Shown one piece after another: positions 25,686 to 34,692 of a stretch of DNA of 64,000 nucleotides. Position 1 is the stretch's first letter. Every line of letters begins with the position of its first letter. The translations under genes were made by a program, and so were the position numbers. The notes beneath the pieces are model-generated. The model was given only the letters and a program-made list of their open reading frames with translations, was not told the origin of the DNA and made no database searches. This DNA is from Flavobacteriales bacterium (GTDB lineage: Bacteria > Bacteroidota > Bacteroidia > Flavobacteriales_E > Vicingaceae): NCBI GenBank assembly GCA_020635795.1, contig JACJZD010000001.1, positions 195,001 through 259,000 on the forward strand. The letters are read 5' to 3'.

Positions 25686-27890
25686 ATGAAATCAATTAAA
25701 ATAGCAAGTTTATTTCTGCTGATTTTGCTCTTAAAAAGCGGTTTTTCGCAAAAAATATCGGGTAAGGTTTTTGAAGAAATAAGGGAAGAATCAAAAAATA
25801 GACAAGAATCTATACCAGGGGCAAATGTGTATTGGCAAAATGTACAAGGAGGAACTGTTACTGATGTAGACGGTAATTTTGAGATAGATGCTCCAACTAA
25901 TTTTCCAGCCACATTAATCATCAGTTATGTTGGTTATCAGACCGATTCGATTGTGGTAAAAAAAATTGAGAATAGTCTCAAGATAAAACTAAAAAAAGAT
26001 ATCCAATTAGCCGTTTTTGAAATCGCTGAACGTGAAAAAACAAGTTCAGTAAGTTTAGTTTCGCCCATTCATGTCGAAACACTTTCTTCAAAAGAATTAA
26101 CCAAAGCAGCGTGTTGTAATATTTCGGAAAGCTTTGAAACCAATGCTTCTGTAGATGTTAATTTTACTGATGCCGTATCAGGAACCAAAAAAATTCAGAT
26201 GCTAGGTTTGGATGGTTATTATACTCAAATTCAAATTGAAAACATGCCGTTTGTACGAGGGTTGTCGTCGGCATATGGATTAACGTTTGTACCAGGAACT
26301 TGGGCTCAATCTATCCAAATTAAAAAAGGAGCAGGTTCTGTGATAAATGGTTATGAATCTATTATTGGTCAAATAAACATAGAACTACAAAAGCCTGAAG
26401 AATCGGATCGTTTTTTTGTGAATGGTTACATAAACATGTTTGGGAGAGCTGAATTAAATGTTCATGCTGCTCAAAAATTGAATACAAAATGGAGCAATAT
26501 GCAGTTTGTTCATGTGAGTAACCAATCTCCTCAATTAGACAATAACAACGATAGCTTTTTGGATAATCCAATAAAAACACAATACAATATTTTTAATAGA
26601 TGGAAATATAGCGGAGAAAAACGTGAGTCACAAATTGGAATTAGAGGGGTTTATGAAGATTTAAAGGCTGGACAATTTAAAATTACTGATGTTCAAAATC
26701 CGTTTAAAATAAATGTAGAAACCAAACAGTTGGAATTGTTTTCTAAAAATGGTTTTTTGTTCCCTAAACAGCCATATAAAAGCATAGGTGTAATATCTAC
26801 TGTTCGATATCATGAACACAATTCTAATTATGGGTTAAAGAAATATAATGCTATTCAAAAAAGTGGGTATTTAAACACGATTTATCAAACTATTATTGGA
26901 AATACCGACAACACCATTCGAATGGGAGGAAGTTTGGTTTTTGATGATTTTCAGAACAACTTTAACGATTCGTTGTTTAGCAGAGAAGAAGTGGTTCCGG
27001 GTATTTTTACGGAGTTTAGTTTGGTTAAAGACAAAACTTCGTTAGTTGTGGGGTTGCGTTACGATTATCATAATTTATATGGTGATTATATTACGCCAAG
27101 GGTTCATTACAAATACAATTTAACTGAACTAACTGCTTTAAGGTTTTCGTTAGGGAGAGGTTATCGAACAGCTAACCCATTAATAGAAAGTGCATCGGTA
27201 ATGTCGAGTTCAAGAAGAGTTGTTTTAGCTACAAATTTAAAACCAGAAGTTGCTTGGAATTATGGAACGAGTTTAACGCATAAGTTTACTGCTCTAAAAA
27301 AGGACATGACACTTGATTTTGATTATTATTTCACTGATTTTGAAAATCAGGTAGTAGTTGATGTTGAAAACCCTAGAGAGGTTGCTTTTTATAATTTAAC
27401 TGGTAAATCATATTCTCACAGTTTTCAAGCAGAATATAGTATTAATTTAACCAAACAAATTGAGTTTAAAACGGCTTACAAGTTTTACGAAATTAAAACT
27501 GATTATAGAGCAGGATTAAGGGATAAACCACTTGTTCCAAAACATAGGGTTTTAGCCAATGTTGCCTATTTTACTAATTTCGATAAGTGGAAATTTGATG
27601 CTACTATGCAATGGTTTGGAGTGAGTCGACTACCTTCAACAACAGCTAATTTACCCGAAAATCAGCTAAAGAATGTTTCTAACGCATTTATAACCATAAA
27701 TACTCAAGTAACCAGAGCGTTTAGAAAGTTTGAAGTGTATTTAGGGGTAGAAAATGTAACCGATTTTAAACAGTCATCACCTATCATTGCTTCAAATCAA
27801 CCATTTGGTTCGGAATTTGATGCTTCAATGATATGGGGTCCGATTAACGGACGGATGGTTTATACCGGATTTAGATATAATATAAAATAG
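25686..27890 (+). CDS. TonB-dependent outer-membrane receptor, probably metal-related
   Basis: 734 residues. Signal peptide 1-21; carboxypeptidase-regulatory-like domain about 22-105 (SIPGANVYWQNVQGGTVTDV, DGNFEID, ISYVGYQTDSIVV); plug domain about 125-235; 22-strand-type barrel to the end. The plug carries AACCNISESFETNASVDV, a Cys-Cys-containing signature I associate with Bacteroidota receptors found beside heavy-metal-associated proteins. The barrel ends in VYTGFRYNIK. It would import a ligand with energy from TonB-ExbBD, which are not encoded here. Metal (copper) specificity is an inference from the flanking Cys-rich and HMA genes. Confidence 0.88.
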   Translation: MKSIKIASLFLLILLLKSGFSQKISGKVFEEIREESKNRQESIPGANVYWQNVQGGTVTDVDGNFEIDAPTNFPATLIISYVGYQTDSIVVKKIENSLKIKLKKDIQLAVFEIAEREKTSSVSLVSPIHVETLSSKELTKAACCNISESFETNASVDVNFTDAVSGTKKIQMLGLDGYYTQIQIENMPFVRGLSSAYGLTFVPGTWAQSIQIKKGAGSVINGYESIIGQINIELQKPEESDRFFVNGYINMFGRAELNVHAAQKLNTKWSNMQFVHVSNQSPQLDNNNDSFLDNPIKTQYNIFNRWKYSGEKRESQIGIRGVYEDLKAGQFKITDVQNPFKINVETKQLELFSKNGFLFPKQPYKSIGVISTVRYHEHNSNYGLKKYNAIQKSGYLNTIYQTIIGNTDNTIRMGGSLVFDDFQNNFNDSLFSREEVVPGIFTEFSLVKDKTSLVVGLRYDYHNLYGDYITPRVHYKYNLTELTALRFSLGRGYRTANPLIESASVMSSSRRVVLATNLKPEVAWNYGTSLTHKFTALKKDMTLDFDYYFTDFENQVVVDVENPREVAFYNLTGKSYSHSFQAEYSINLTKQIEFKTAYKFYEIKTDYRAGLRDKPLVPKHRVLANVAYFTNFDKWKFDATMQWFGVSRLPSTTANLPENQLKNVSNAFITINTQVTRAFRKFEVYLGVENVTDFKQSSPIIASNQPFGSEFDASMIWGPINGRMVYTGFRYNIK

Positions 27891-27914
27891 TAATAATTAT
27901 AAAAATGTAAAAAA

Positions 27915-28256
27915 ATGAAAAATGTAATTCAATCAATTCTTGTACTTGTAATAATGAGTACTACTGCTTTTGCTCAAAAAGCAAATGATTTAGAAAAAAT
28001 AAGCATTAAAACTTCGGCTCAATGCGAAATGTGTAAACAAACCATAGAAAAAGCAATGGCTTACGAAAAAGGAGTTAAAACTTTTAATCTTGATGTTGCA
28101 ACGGCTACTTTAACTGTGGAGTATGTAGCTAAAAAAACTTCGGCAGAAAAAATTAGAGAAGCAGTAAGTAAAGTTGGTTACGATGCAGATGATGTTCCAG
28201 CAGATGAAAAGGCTTATAATAACTTGCCCGATTGCTGTAAAAAGGGAGGTCATTAA
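27915..28256 (+). CDS. Periplasmic heavy-metal-associated (HMA) domain protein
   Basis: 113 residues. Signal peptide about 1-20 (ending TTAFAQ), then an HMA/ferredoxin-like fold: ISIKTSAQCEMCKQTIEKAM with the metal-binding CxxC at about 35-38, VKTFNLDVATATLTVEY, and IREAVSKVGYDADDVPA. The tail adds a second Cys pair and a His (LPDCCKKGGH). It should bind Cu(I) or another soft metal in the periplasm and pass it to or from the neighbouring receptor. It is the last gene before a strong hairpin terminator. Confidence 0.88.
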   Translation: MKNVIQSILVLVIMSTTAFAQKANDLEKISIKTSAQCEMCKQTIEKAMAYEKGVKTFNLDVATATLTVEYVAKKTSAEKIREAVSKVGYDADDVPADEKAYNNLPDCCKKGGH

Positions 28257-28258
28257 TT

Positions 28259-28291
28259 AATAAGAGGGCTATCATTGATAGCCCTCTTATT
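28259..28291. terminator. Strong bidirectional hairpin terminator
   Basis: Two perfectly complementary 16-base arms (28259-28274 and 28276-28291), with the GC-rich part GAGGGCTATCA, flanked by A-rich sequence on the left and a T-rich run on the right. It sits between convergent transcripts and should stop both. Confidence 0.85.
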
Positions 28292-28308
28292 ATTTTGTTG
28301 ATGTTGTT

Positions 28309-28677
28309 TTAGTTTTTTGTTGCAGACGAAGATTTTACAGGTCTTGTTTTTGGAGCTATTACAGGATTGCTCTCAGCAGTTAAGTAAGCTCTATATTTTG
28401 TATACTGTTCTTCAGTTAGGAGTTTCTTTGCTTCAGCATCAGCTTCATCATTCAGTTGTTTTCTTTCTTCATCAGTTTTAGCATTTGACATTAATCCAAA
28501 ATACTTTTCATTAATGATTCTTGCCTTTGCTGCTTGCTCATTAGATAATTCTAAATGAGTTATTATTTTTTCAATTCTTGCTTGATTCTCAGCTTTTTGT
28601 TCAGCAGTTTGTGCAGAACTAAAAGTTACCATTGCAATCATGGCAAATAAAGTTAATCCAATTTTAATAGCTTTCAT
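28309..28677 (-). CDS. Small exported Spy/DUF4890-like helical protein
   Basis: 122 residues from the ATG at 28677, chosen because the signal peptide (MKAIKIGLTLFAMIAMVTFS, cleaved near SSAQ) begins there; the frame extends a further 24 codons upstream without one. The mature part is helical and charged: QKAENQARIEKIITHLELSN, EQAAKARIINEKYFGLMS and LTEEQYTKYRAYL. This spacing resembles LTxxQ-type periplasmic helical proteins (Spy/CpxP-like) common in Bacteroidota. A periplasmic chaperone or metal-stress role is possible but unproven. Confidence 0.6.
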   Translation of the reverse strand: MKAIKIGLTLFAMIAMVTFSSAQTAEQKAENQARIEKIITHLELSNEQAAKARIINEKYFGLMSNAKTDEERKQLNDEADAEAKKLLTEEQYTKYRAYLTAESNPVIAPKTRPVKSSSATKN

Positions 28678-28858
28678 AATTCTAATTTTAAGTTGTTTGA
28701 GTGTTAAAAATACAATTTCTTTTTTACATATAGATAACTTAGATACCATTTTTATGCTACAAAAGCAGCGTGATTTTAATCATTTTTAACAAATCACATC
28801 TAATTTCATGCAATACATCTTTAAATAAAAGGTTAGAAGTAGGTATTTAAAATATCAG

Positions 28859-28866
28859 TAACTTTG
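28859..28866 (+). promoter_or_regulatory. -7 promoter element TAACTTTG of dxs
   Basis: TAACTTTG ends 20 bases before the dxs ATG at 28887, giving a leader of about 15 bases. No clear -33 TTG is visible. Confidence 0.5.
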
Positions 28867-28886
28867 AACATCTTAAAAAGAACTAA

Positions 28887-30818
28887 ATGACGTCTTATAA
28901 GGCAGGGAAACTTTTAGAGCAGGTTAATTTACCTACAGATTTACGTGAGAAAATCACTGAAGATGAATTGCAACAGTTTTGTGAAGAACTACGCGATTTT
29001 ATTATTGATGTAGTTTCAAAAAAGGGAGGTCATTTTGGAGCAAGTTTAGGAGTTGTAGAGCTTACGGTTGCACTTCATTATGTTTTTAATACTCCATACG
29101 ATAAGCTGGTATGGGATGTTGGGCATCAAGCATATGGACATAAAATTTTAACAGGAAGAAGAGAACAATTTCATACCAACAGAATTTATAAAGGGATTAG
29201 TGGTTTCCCAAAACCATCTGAAAGTGAATACGATTCTTTTGCCGTTGGACATTCTTCAACCTCAATTTCTGCTGCTTTAGGAATGGCTGTTGCTTCTCGT
29301 CAACAAAATGAAGATAGACAACATGTTGCCATTATTGGAGATGGCTCAATGACTGCAGGTTTAGCATTTGAAGGATTAAATCATGGTGGTGTTGAAAATA
29401 CCAATTTGTTGGTGGTGTTGAATGATAATTGCATGGCTATTGACCCAAATGTTGGGGCTTTAAAAGAATATTTAACTGATATCACTACATCACATACTTA
29501 CAATAAAGTAAAAGATGAGGTATGGAATTTGTTGGGATTGGTGAGTAAATTTGGACCAAATGCTCAAGCGATTGCACAAAAAATCGAAAATGGAATAAAA
29601 TCTACCTTGTTAAAACAAAGTAATTTATTCGAATCGTTAAACTTTAGGTATTTCGGTCCAATAGATGGACATGATGTAAATCACATGGTAAAAGTCCTAA
29701 ACGATTTAAAAGACATTCCTGGGCCAAAAATTCTACATTGTATCACCGAAAAAGGAAAGGGTTACAAGCCTGCCGAAGATGGAGATTCCACACAATGGCA
29801 TGCACCAGGTATTTTTAATAAAGAAACAGGTGAGATTATAAAAATTACGCCAAAAAATCCCGAGCCTCCTAAATTTCAGGATGTGTTTGGACATACCATT
29901 GTTGAATTAGCTGAGAAAAACGAAAAAATTGTTGGAGTAACTCCTGCAATGCCTTCGGGTTGTTCGTTAAATATTATGATGAAAGCCATGCCTGACAGAG
30001 CTTTTGATGTTGGTATTGCTGAGCAACACGCTGTAACTTTTTCTGCTGGAATGGCTGCTCAAGGTTTGATTCCTTTTTGCAACATTTACTCATCGTTTAT
30101 GCAACGAGCGTACGACCAAGTTATACACGATGTGGCATTGCAAAAATTACATGTGGTATTTTGTTTAGATAGAGGGGGATTGGTTGGTGCTGATGGAGCA
30201 ACACATCATGGAGCTTATGATTTGGCGTATTTTAGATGTATCCCAAACATGATAGTTTCTGCTCCACTCAATGAAGAAGATTTGAGAGATTTAATGTATA
30301 CTGCTCAGGCTGAAAATCATGGTCCTTTTTCTATTCGTTATCCGCGAGGAAATGGTTCAATGGTGGATTGGAAAACGCCTTTTAAGAAAATTAAAATTGG
30401 GGAAGGAAAGCGTCTGAAAAATGGAAATGATGTGGCAATACTTTCGATTGGAGCAATAGGTACAGAAGCAATAAATGCAATTGAGGTGTTAGAAAAAGAC
30501 GGGTTGAGTATCGCTCATTACGATATGCGTTTTGTAAAACCTATTGATGAATTGTTGTTACACGAAGTATTTGCCAAATTTGATAAAGTTATTACGCTTG
30601 AAGATGGATGTGTAATGGGTGGAATGGGTAGTGCAGTATTGGAATTTATGGCAGACAACAATTATAAAGCTACAGTGAAACGCCTGGGTGTGCCCGATAA
30701 ATTTATAGAGCATGGTACTCAAAACGAATTGTACAACGAATGTTTTTATAATGTTGATGCGATTGTAAAAACGGTAAAGTCGATGGTGCAACAATCACTA
30801 AACAAGGCTTTAGCATAA
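28887..30818 (+). CDS. dxs: 1-deoxy-D-xylulose-5-phosphate synthase
   Basis: 643 residues. DXS condenses pyruvate and glyceraldehyde 3-phosphate with thiamine diphosphate, the entry step of the MEP isoprenoid pathway (and of pyridoxal and thiamine synthesis). The TPP-binding motif is seen as GDGSMTAGLAFEGLNHGG ... NDNCMAI, with the substrate-side DVGHQAYGHKILTGR. The pyrimidine-binding domain has DVGIAEQHAVTFSAGMA and LDRGGLVGADGATHHGAYDL, and the C-terminal transketolase domain ends the protein. It is followed 4 bp later by the fused DAHP synthase gene. Confidence 0.97.
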   Translation: MTSYKAGKLLEQVNLPTDLREKITEDELQQFCEELRDFIIDVVSKKGGHFGASLGVVELTVALHYVFNTPYDKLVWDVGHQAYGHKILTGRREQFHTNRIYKGISGFPKPSESEYDSFAVGHSSTSISAALGMAVASRQQNEDRQHVAIIGDGSMTAGLAFEGLNHGGVENTNLLVVLNDNCMAIDPNVGALKEYLTDITTSHTYNKVKDEVWNLLGLVSKFGPNAQAIAQKIENGIKSTLLKQSNLFESLNFRYFGPIDGHDVNHMVKVLNDLKDIPGPKILHCITEKGKGYKPAEDGDSTQWHAPGIFNKETGEIIKITPKNPEPPKFQDVFGHTIVELAEKNEKIVGVTPAMPSGCSLNIMMKAMPDRAFDVGIAEQHAVTFSAGMAAQGLIPFCNIYSSFMQRAYDQVIHDVALQKLHVVFCLDRGGLVGADGATHHGAYDLAYFRCIPNMIVSAPLNEEDLRDLMYTAQAENHGPFSIRYPRGNGSMVDWKTPFKKIKIGEGKRLKNGNDVAILSIGAIGTEAINAIEVLEKDGLSIAHYDMRFVKPIDELLLHEVFAKFDKVITLEDGCVMGGMGSAVLEFMADNNYKATVKRLGVPDKFIEHGTQNELYNECFYNVDAIVKTVKSMVQQSLNKALA

Positions 30819-30822
30819 TAGC

Positions 30823-31920
30823 GTGTCGAAAATCAATTTAAATATACAAGATAAAAATACGTGGCTGACTAAAACAAAGCCATGTGTTATTTCTGGTCCT
30901 TGTAGTGTAGAAAGTCCTGAACAAGTTTTAAAAACAGCACAATTAGTTGCCGAAAGTGGCAAAGTTTCTGTCTTACGTGGAGGAATTTGGAAGCCACGAA
31001 CACGACCAAATGCGTTCGAAGGAGTTGGAAGTGTTGGCTTAAAATGGCTAAAAGATGCTGGTTTGGCTGTTGGATTACCAGTAGCAACTGAAGTTGCCAA
31101 TGCTCAACACGTAGAAGAATGTTTGAAAAATAACATTGATATTTTGTGGATTGGTGCTCGAACAACTGTTAACCCATTTTCAGTGCAGGAAATTGCTGAT
31201 GCCTTAAAAGGTGTGGATATTTCTGTTTTAATTAAAAACCCGATAAACCCCGATTTAAATTTGTGGATCGGAGCTATTGAACGTATTAATGCCGTTGGAA
31301 TTACAAAAATAGCAGCTATTCATAGAGGTTTTTCTTCATTTGATAAAAACACTTACCGCAATGCTCCTATGTGGGAATTACCCATAGAATTAAAAATGCT
31401 TTGTCCTGATTTGCCTATGTTGTGCGACCCTAGCCATATTGCGGGCGATAAAATGTTGATTCAGGGAGTTGCTCAAAAAGCGTTAGACATGGAAATGGAT
31501 GGGTTAATGATTGAAACACATCACAATCCTACTATTGCAAAAAGCGATGCCGAACAACAATTGACTCCAGCAGAACTCTTGTTGTTGTTAAACAACTTAA
31601 CGGTACGAGAAAAGCTTTGCCAAAACCAAGAATTGATTTCGCACATTGAACAATTACGAGTGGTTATTGATGAGTTAGATGAAGAATTGATTAATAAATT
31701 TGCCTCACGAATGGCAATTATTGAAAAAATTGGAGTCTATAAAAAAGAGAACAATATTACGATACTTCAATTGGATCGTTGGGAGAAAATTTTAAACAAC
31801 CGAACTTTTTTAGCCGAAAAAGTAGGGCTGAGCCACGATTTTATTCGAAAAATGCTTGAACTAATACACGACGAAAGCATACGAATTCAAACAAAGGTGA
31901 TGAATAATGTAGATAAGTAG
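30823..31920 (+). CDS. Bifunctional 3-deoxy-7-phosphoheptulonate synthase / chorismate mutase
   Basis: 365 residues, starting at a GTG four bases after the dxs stop; no ATG is available at the N-terminus. Residues 1-260 are a KDO8P/DAHP-synthase-type barrel (SGPCSVESPEQ, RGGIWKPRTRPNAFEG, WIGARTTVNPFSVQEIA, LCDPSHIAGDK). Residues about 270-355 form an AroQ chorismate mutase helix bundle (LRVVIDELDEELINKFASRM, KIGVYKKENNI). It joins the first step of the shikimate pathway with the first step of Tyr/Phe synthesis, and the mutase domain usually serves feedback control. The stop codon lies within the hairpin that follows. Confidence 0.94.
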   Translation: MSKINLNIQDKNTWLTKTKPCVISGPCSVESPEQVLKTAQLVAESGKVSVLRGGIWKPRTRPNAFEGVGSVGLKWLKDAGLAVGLPVATEVANAQHVEECLKNNIDILWIGARTTVNPFSVQEIADALKGVDISVLIKNPINPDLNLWIGAIERINAVGITKIAAIHRGFSSFDKNTYRNAPMWELPIELKMLCPDLPMLCDPSHIAGDKMLIQGVAQKALDMEMDGLMIETHHNPTIAKSDAEQQLTPAELLLLLNNLTVREKLCQNQELISHIEQLRVVIDELDEELINKFASRMAIIEKIGVYKKENNITILQLDRWEKILNNRTFLAEKVGLSHDFIRKMLELIHDESIRIQTKVMNNVDK

Positions 31921-31944
31921 AGACGGATAATTATCCGTCTCTAC
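31917..31944. terminator. Perfect 28-base palindrome between convergent operons
   Basis: GTAGAGACGGATAA pairs with TTATCCGTCTCTAC with no spacer, followed by GGTTTTATTTAATT. It begins inside the stop of the DAHP synthase gene and separates it from fdhD. It also resembles dispersed GTAGAGACG...CGTCTCTAC elements known from several Bacteroidota, so it may be a repeat used as a terminator. Confidence 0.65.
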
Positions 31945-31956
31945 GGTTTTATTTAA

Positions 31957-32742
31957 TTATCCAATCCTTTCAGTATGCGAATAACAAGTGGCATTATCAC
32001 CTCTACAAAAACCTAACAAGGTAATGCCTAATTCTTTGGCGAAATCTACCGCTAGGGTAGAAGGTGCAGAAACTGCGGCTAAAATGCCAATTTTTGCAGC
32101 AAAGGACTTAATTACAATTTCGTACGATATTCTTCCACTTACTACAATGCAACAAGCTTGCTTTAAGTTGTCTGCAATAATAAGGTCTCCAATAACCTTA
32201 TCCACAGCATTGTGTCTGCCTATATCTTCCATAATGGAAAGTAACTCTCCATTTTTATTAAAAGCTGCCGCAGCGTGTGAGCCACCTGATTGTAAAAAAG
32301 TATGTTGCCCTTTTTTCATTTGCTCAAACATACTGGTTAAAGTTGCATGAGAAATGGTGTATTCAGGAATTTTATCGTGGTGTTGCACCAACTCGTCCAA
32401 TTCTTTTTTACCACAAATTCCGCACGACGAAACCGATAAAAAATTCCTGCTGTTTAAATAACCTTTTCCTAATAATTTTTCATCGACTGTAACATTTGCA
32501 ATAGAGGTATTTTCTTCCTCTTTAAGCGTAATGTTAAGATGTTGCAGGGTATTTCTATAAATGTCTTCAGAGTACAATAAACCAGTAATGAGTTGCTCAT
32601 CGTTGCCTGGCGTTCGCATGGTAACGGTAAAGGGTTCGTTGTTGATGCAGATTTGTAATGGTTGTTCAACGGTCAAATTATCGTTCACCATAATGGTTTT
32701 GGTGGTGGTAAATTTTTTAGCTTGGTAATTATCGAACGCCAT
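31957..32742 (-). CDS. fdhD: Formate dehydrogenase accessory sulfurtransferase FdhD
   Basis: 261 residues. FdhD carries sulfur from a cysteine desulfurase to the molybdenum/tungsten cofactor and is needed for active formate dehydrogenase. The redox-active CxxC is seen in SVSSCGICGKKELDEL (about 115-120). The N-terminal MRTPGNDEQLITGLLYSEDI and GGSHAAAAF ... MEDIGRHNAVDKVIGDLI blocks are also conserved. No molybdoenzyme or molybdopterin gene is in the window. It is the last gene of a tightly packed operon with rpsP, rimM and trmN6, starting 1 bp after trmN6 ends, an unusual placement. Confidence 0.94.
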   Translation of the reverse strand: MAFDNYQAKKFTTTKTIMVNDNLTVEQPLQICINNEPFTVTMRTPGNDEQLITGLLYSEDIYRNTLQHLNITLKEEENTSIANVTVDEKLLGKGYLNSRNFLSVSSCGICGKKELDELVQHHDKIPEYTISHATLTSMFEQMKKGQHTFLQSGGSHAAAAFNKNGELLSIMEDIGRHNAVDKVIGDLIIADNLKQACCIVVSGRISYEIVIKSFAAKIGILAAVSAPSTLAVDFAKELGITLLGFCRGDNATCYSHTERIG

Positions 32743-32743
32743 G

Positions 32744-33448
32744 TTAAAAATGCAAATAAAAATCTTGGGTTAAATTACGATATTCTTCGGTGTAATGGTG
32801 TCTTTTTTCTGTTTCTATAGTAACAGATTCCATAATAACAGGTGTGTTGGTTAACGAGAATTCCATTAAAATTCGTTTCGGTTCTTTTTGTAAATTAGGT
32901 TTTACGTAACAAATTCTGTTTAAAAATAACTCATGTACTGAAGCTATTTTGCAAAATTCAACTTCTTCTATAATAGGTAAAACAACACTAAAAACGCCCT
33001 CTTTTTCGAGTAGTTTAGAAACATGATGAAGCAAATCGTTAAACGATAATTCATCAGTATGTCTGGCAATGTTTTTTGAGTTGTTTGCTGATTTTGTAGC
33101 ATTTACAAAAAATGGTGGGTTGGAAACGATAAGCTGGTATTTTTTATCCGTTGTAAAGTTTTGTAAGGTCGTGTGATGCGATTTTATGGAGTGTTTCCAT
33201 TCTGAATTTGCAATGTTTTCGGTTGTTTGCAAAAAAGCGTTTTGGTCAACATCTATTGCATCAATTTGGGTATTTGGGTTGCGTTGAGCTATCATTAAAC
33301 TAATTAAACCAGAGCCACAACCGATGTCTAGTACATTCCCAGTTGGTGCTTTAGTCCAAGCACCTAATAATACGCCATCTGTACCAACTTTCATGGCACA
33401 TAAGTTTTGTTTTATAGCAAAATGTTTAAATTGGAAAACATCAGACAT
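32744..33448 (-). CDS. trmN6: tRNA1(Val) (adenine(37)-N6)-methyltransferase
   Basis: 234 residues. A class I SAM methyltransferase with NVLDIGCGSGLISLMIAQR (motif I) and the amino-methyltransferase catalytic motif NPPFF (IVSNPPFFVNAT). This combination, together with the N-terminal FKHFAIKQNLCAMKVGTDGV, identifies the YfiC/TrmN6 family, which makes m6A37 in tRNA-Val. It sits 2 bp after rimM, so three RNA-related genes of this operon act on translation. Confidence 0.9.
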   Translation of the reverse strand: MSDVFQFKHFAIKQNLCAMKVGTDGVLLGAWTKAPTGNVLDIGCGSGLISLMIAQRNPNTQIDAIDVDQNAFLQTTENIANSEWKHSIKSHHTTLQNFTTDKKYQLIVSNPPFFVNATKSANNSKNIARHTDELSFNDLLHHVSKLLEKEGVFSVVLPIIEEVEFCKIASVHELFLNRICYVKPNLQKEPKRILMEFSLTNTPVIMESVTIETEKRHHYTEEYRNLTQDFYLHF

Positions 33449-33450
33449 GA

Positions 33451-33990
33451 TTAGTCTAAATAAATGTCAATCAGACCCTCTGGTGCATTAATTTCTATTG
33501 TTTTGGCACTGCGATCAACTTTTTTTACCACATCGTCGGTAATCGGTATTAAAATTTCTTTGCCCGATGAGTGTTTTATCTCCAATACCGATTGTTGAGG
33601 TAATTCCATCACATTGAAAACTTTTCCAATATTTCCTTTTTCAGCATCAATAGCTTCAAAATCAATTATTTCGTGATAATAAAACTGGTTACCTGTAAGT
33701 TTTGGCAATTTGGTTAGGGGTAAAAACAACTCTTTACCAACTAAAGTTTGAGCATGTTCTACATCGTTAACATCTTCAATTTTTAGTTTAACAGTGCCAT
33801 TGTTTAAAACTTGGGCAGAGGTAATAAAAAAAGGAATCAGTGAATTATCGTTTTTGTTTAAACGAATCAACACTGATTCCAATTTATTGTATTTATTCGG
33901 ATTGTCTACATCAAGCTTGGCGATGAGTTCTCCGTGTTTAGCATGAACTTTAGAAGTGTAACCTAAATAAAAGCACTCTTCAATTTTCAT
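33451..33990 (-). CDS. rimM: Ribosome maturation factor RimM
   Basis: 179 residues. RimM binds S19 and helps late maturation of the 30S head. The N-terminal RimM domain starts ECFYLGYTSKVHAKHGELIA with KLDVDNP after it, and the C-terminal PRC-barrel carries FYYHEIIDFEAIDAEKGNIG and GKEILIPITDDVVKKVD. It starts 3 bp after rpsP; rpsP-rimM linkage is common in bacteria. Confidence 0.94.
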   Translation of the reverse strand: MKIEECFYLGYTSKVHAKHGELIAKLDVDNPNKYNKLESVLIRLNKNDNSLIPFFITSAQVLNNGTVKLKIEDVNDVEHAQTLVGKELFLPLTKLPKLTGNQFYYHEIIDFEAIDAEKGNIGKVFNVMELPQQSVLEIKHSSGKEILIPITDDVVKKVDRSAKTIEINAPEGLIDIYLD

Positions 33991-33993
33991 GAT

Positions 33994-34581
33994 TTATTCT
34001 TCTGTTTTTTCTTCTTCAGCAGGAGCTTCAGTTTCTGGAGTAGCTTCAGCAACTACTTCTGGAGCAGCTTCTTCAGTAACTTCAGCAGTAGGAGCTTCTT
34101 CAGCAACTACCTCTTCTACAACTGGAGTGTTTTTAGCTAAAATTTCAGCAGCTTTCTTCTCGTTCGCAGCTTTCTCAGCAGCCATTCTTGCTTTTTCAGC
34201 ATCTTGAGCAGCTTTGCTTAAACCAGCTTTTTTACCGTCAATTTTACCTTCTTTTTCACTTAACCAAGCAGCAAATTTTTTGTCAGCTTGCTCTTGTGTT
34301 AAAGCACCTTTAACAACACCTTTATCAAGGTGGTTTTTGTAAATAACTCCTTTATAAGAAAGAAGTGCTTTACAAGTGTCGGTAGGTTGAGCACCGGTTT
34401 TAACCCAGTGTAAACTTCTTTCAAAGTTTATGTCAATTGTTGCTGGGTTGTTGTTTGGATTGTACGTGCCTAATTTCTCAATAAACTTCCCATCTCGTGG
34501 GGCACGACTATCAGCTACAACAACATGGAAAAAAGCATAACCTTTTTTACCAAATCTTTGTAATCTAATTTTTGTAGGCAT
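33994..34581 (-). CDS. rpsP: 30S ribosomal protein S16 with long acidic C-terminal extension
   Basis: 195 residues, more than twice the 80-90 of typical S16. The S16 core is at 1-85 (PTKIRLQRFGKKGYAFFHVV, ADSRAPRDGKFIEKLGTYNP). The remainder begins with a Lys-rich segment and continues as an Ala/Glu/Val/Pro-rich tail that is strongly acidic at the end (ETEAPAEEEKTEE). Bacteroidota S16 proteins often carry such tails; the core is complete. It is the first gene of the rpsP-rimM-trmN6-fdhD operon. Confidence 0.96.
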   Translation of the reverse strand: MPTKIRLQRFGKKGYAFFHVVVADSRAPRDGKFIEKLGTYNPNNNPATIDINFERSLHWVKTGAQPTDTCKALLSYKGVIYKNHLDKGVVKGALTQEQADKKFAAWLSEKEGKIDGKKAGLSKAAQDAEKARMAAEKAANEKKAAEILAKNTPVVEEVVAEEAPTAEVTEEAAPEVVAEATPETEAPAEEEKTEE

Positions 34582-34618
34582 TTTTTAATATTTAATTGTT
34601 AATAAAATTTTAAGGCTG

Positions 34619-34647
34619 CAAATGTAAGCTTTTGTTTAGAATAACAA
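34619..34647 (-). promoter_or_regulatory. Promoter of the rpsP operon (TTG, 18 bp, TACATTTG)
   Basis: On the minus strand a -33 TTG (34645-34647) is followed after 18 bases by the -7 element TACATTTG (34619-34626). The leader to the rpsP ATG is about 35 bases and A/T-rich. This lies between the SufT-like gene and rpsP and separates the two operons. Confidence 0.6.
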
Positions 34648-34692
34648 AACATTTGTGCAGATAATATTCTGAATGAGCTTTTTAGCTCGTTT

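Noticed and set aside
33989..34207. Ser/Ala-rich frame antisense to the rpsP tail
   Set aside because: It is the antisense of the Ala/Glu-rich S16 extension.
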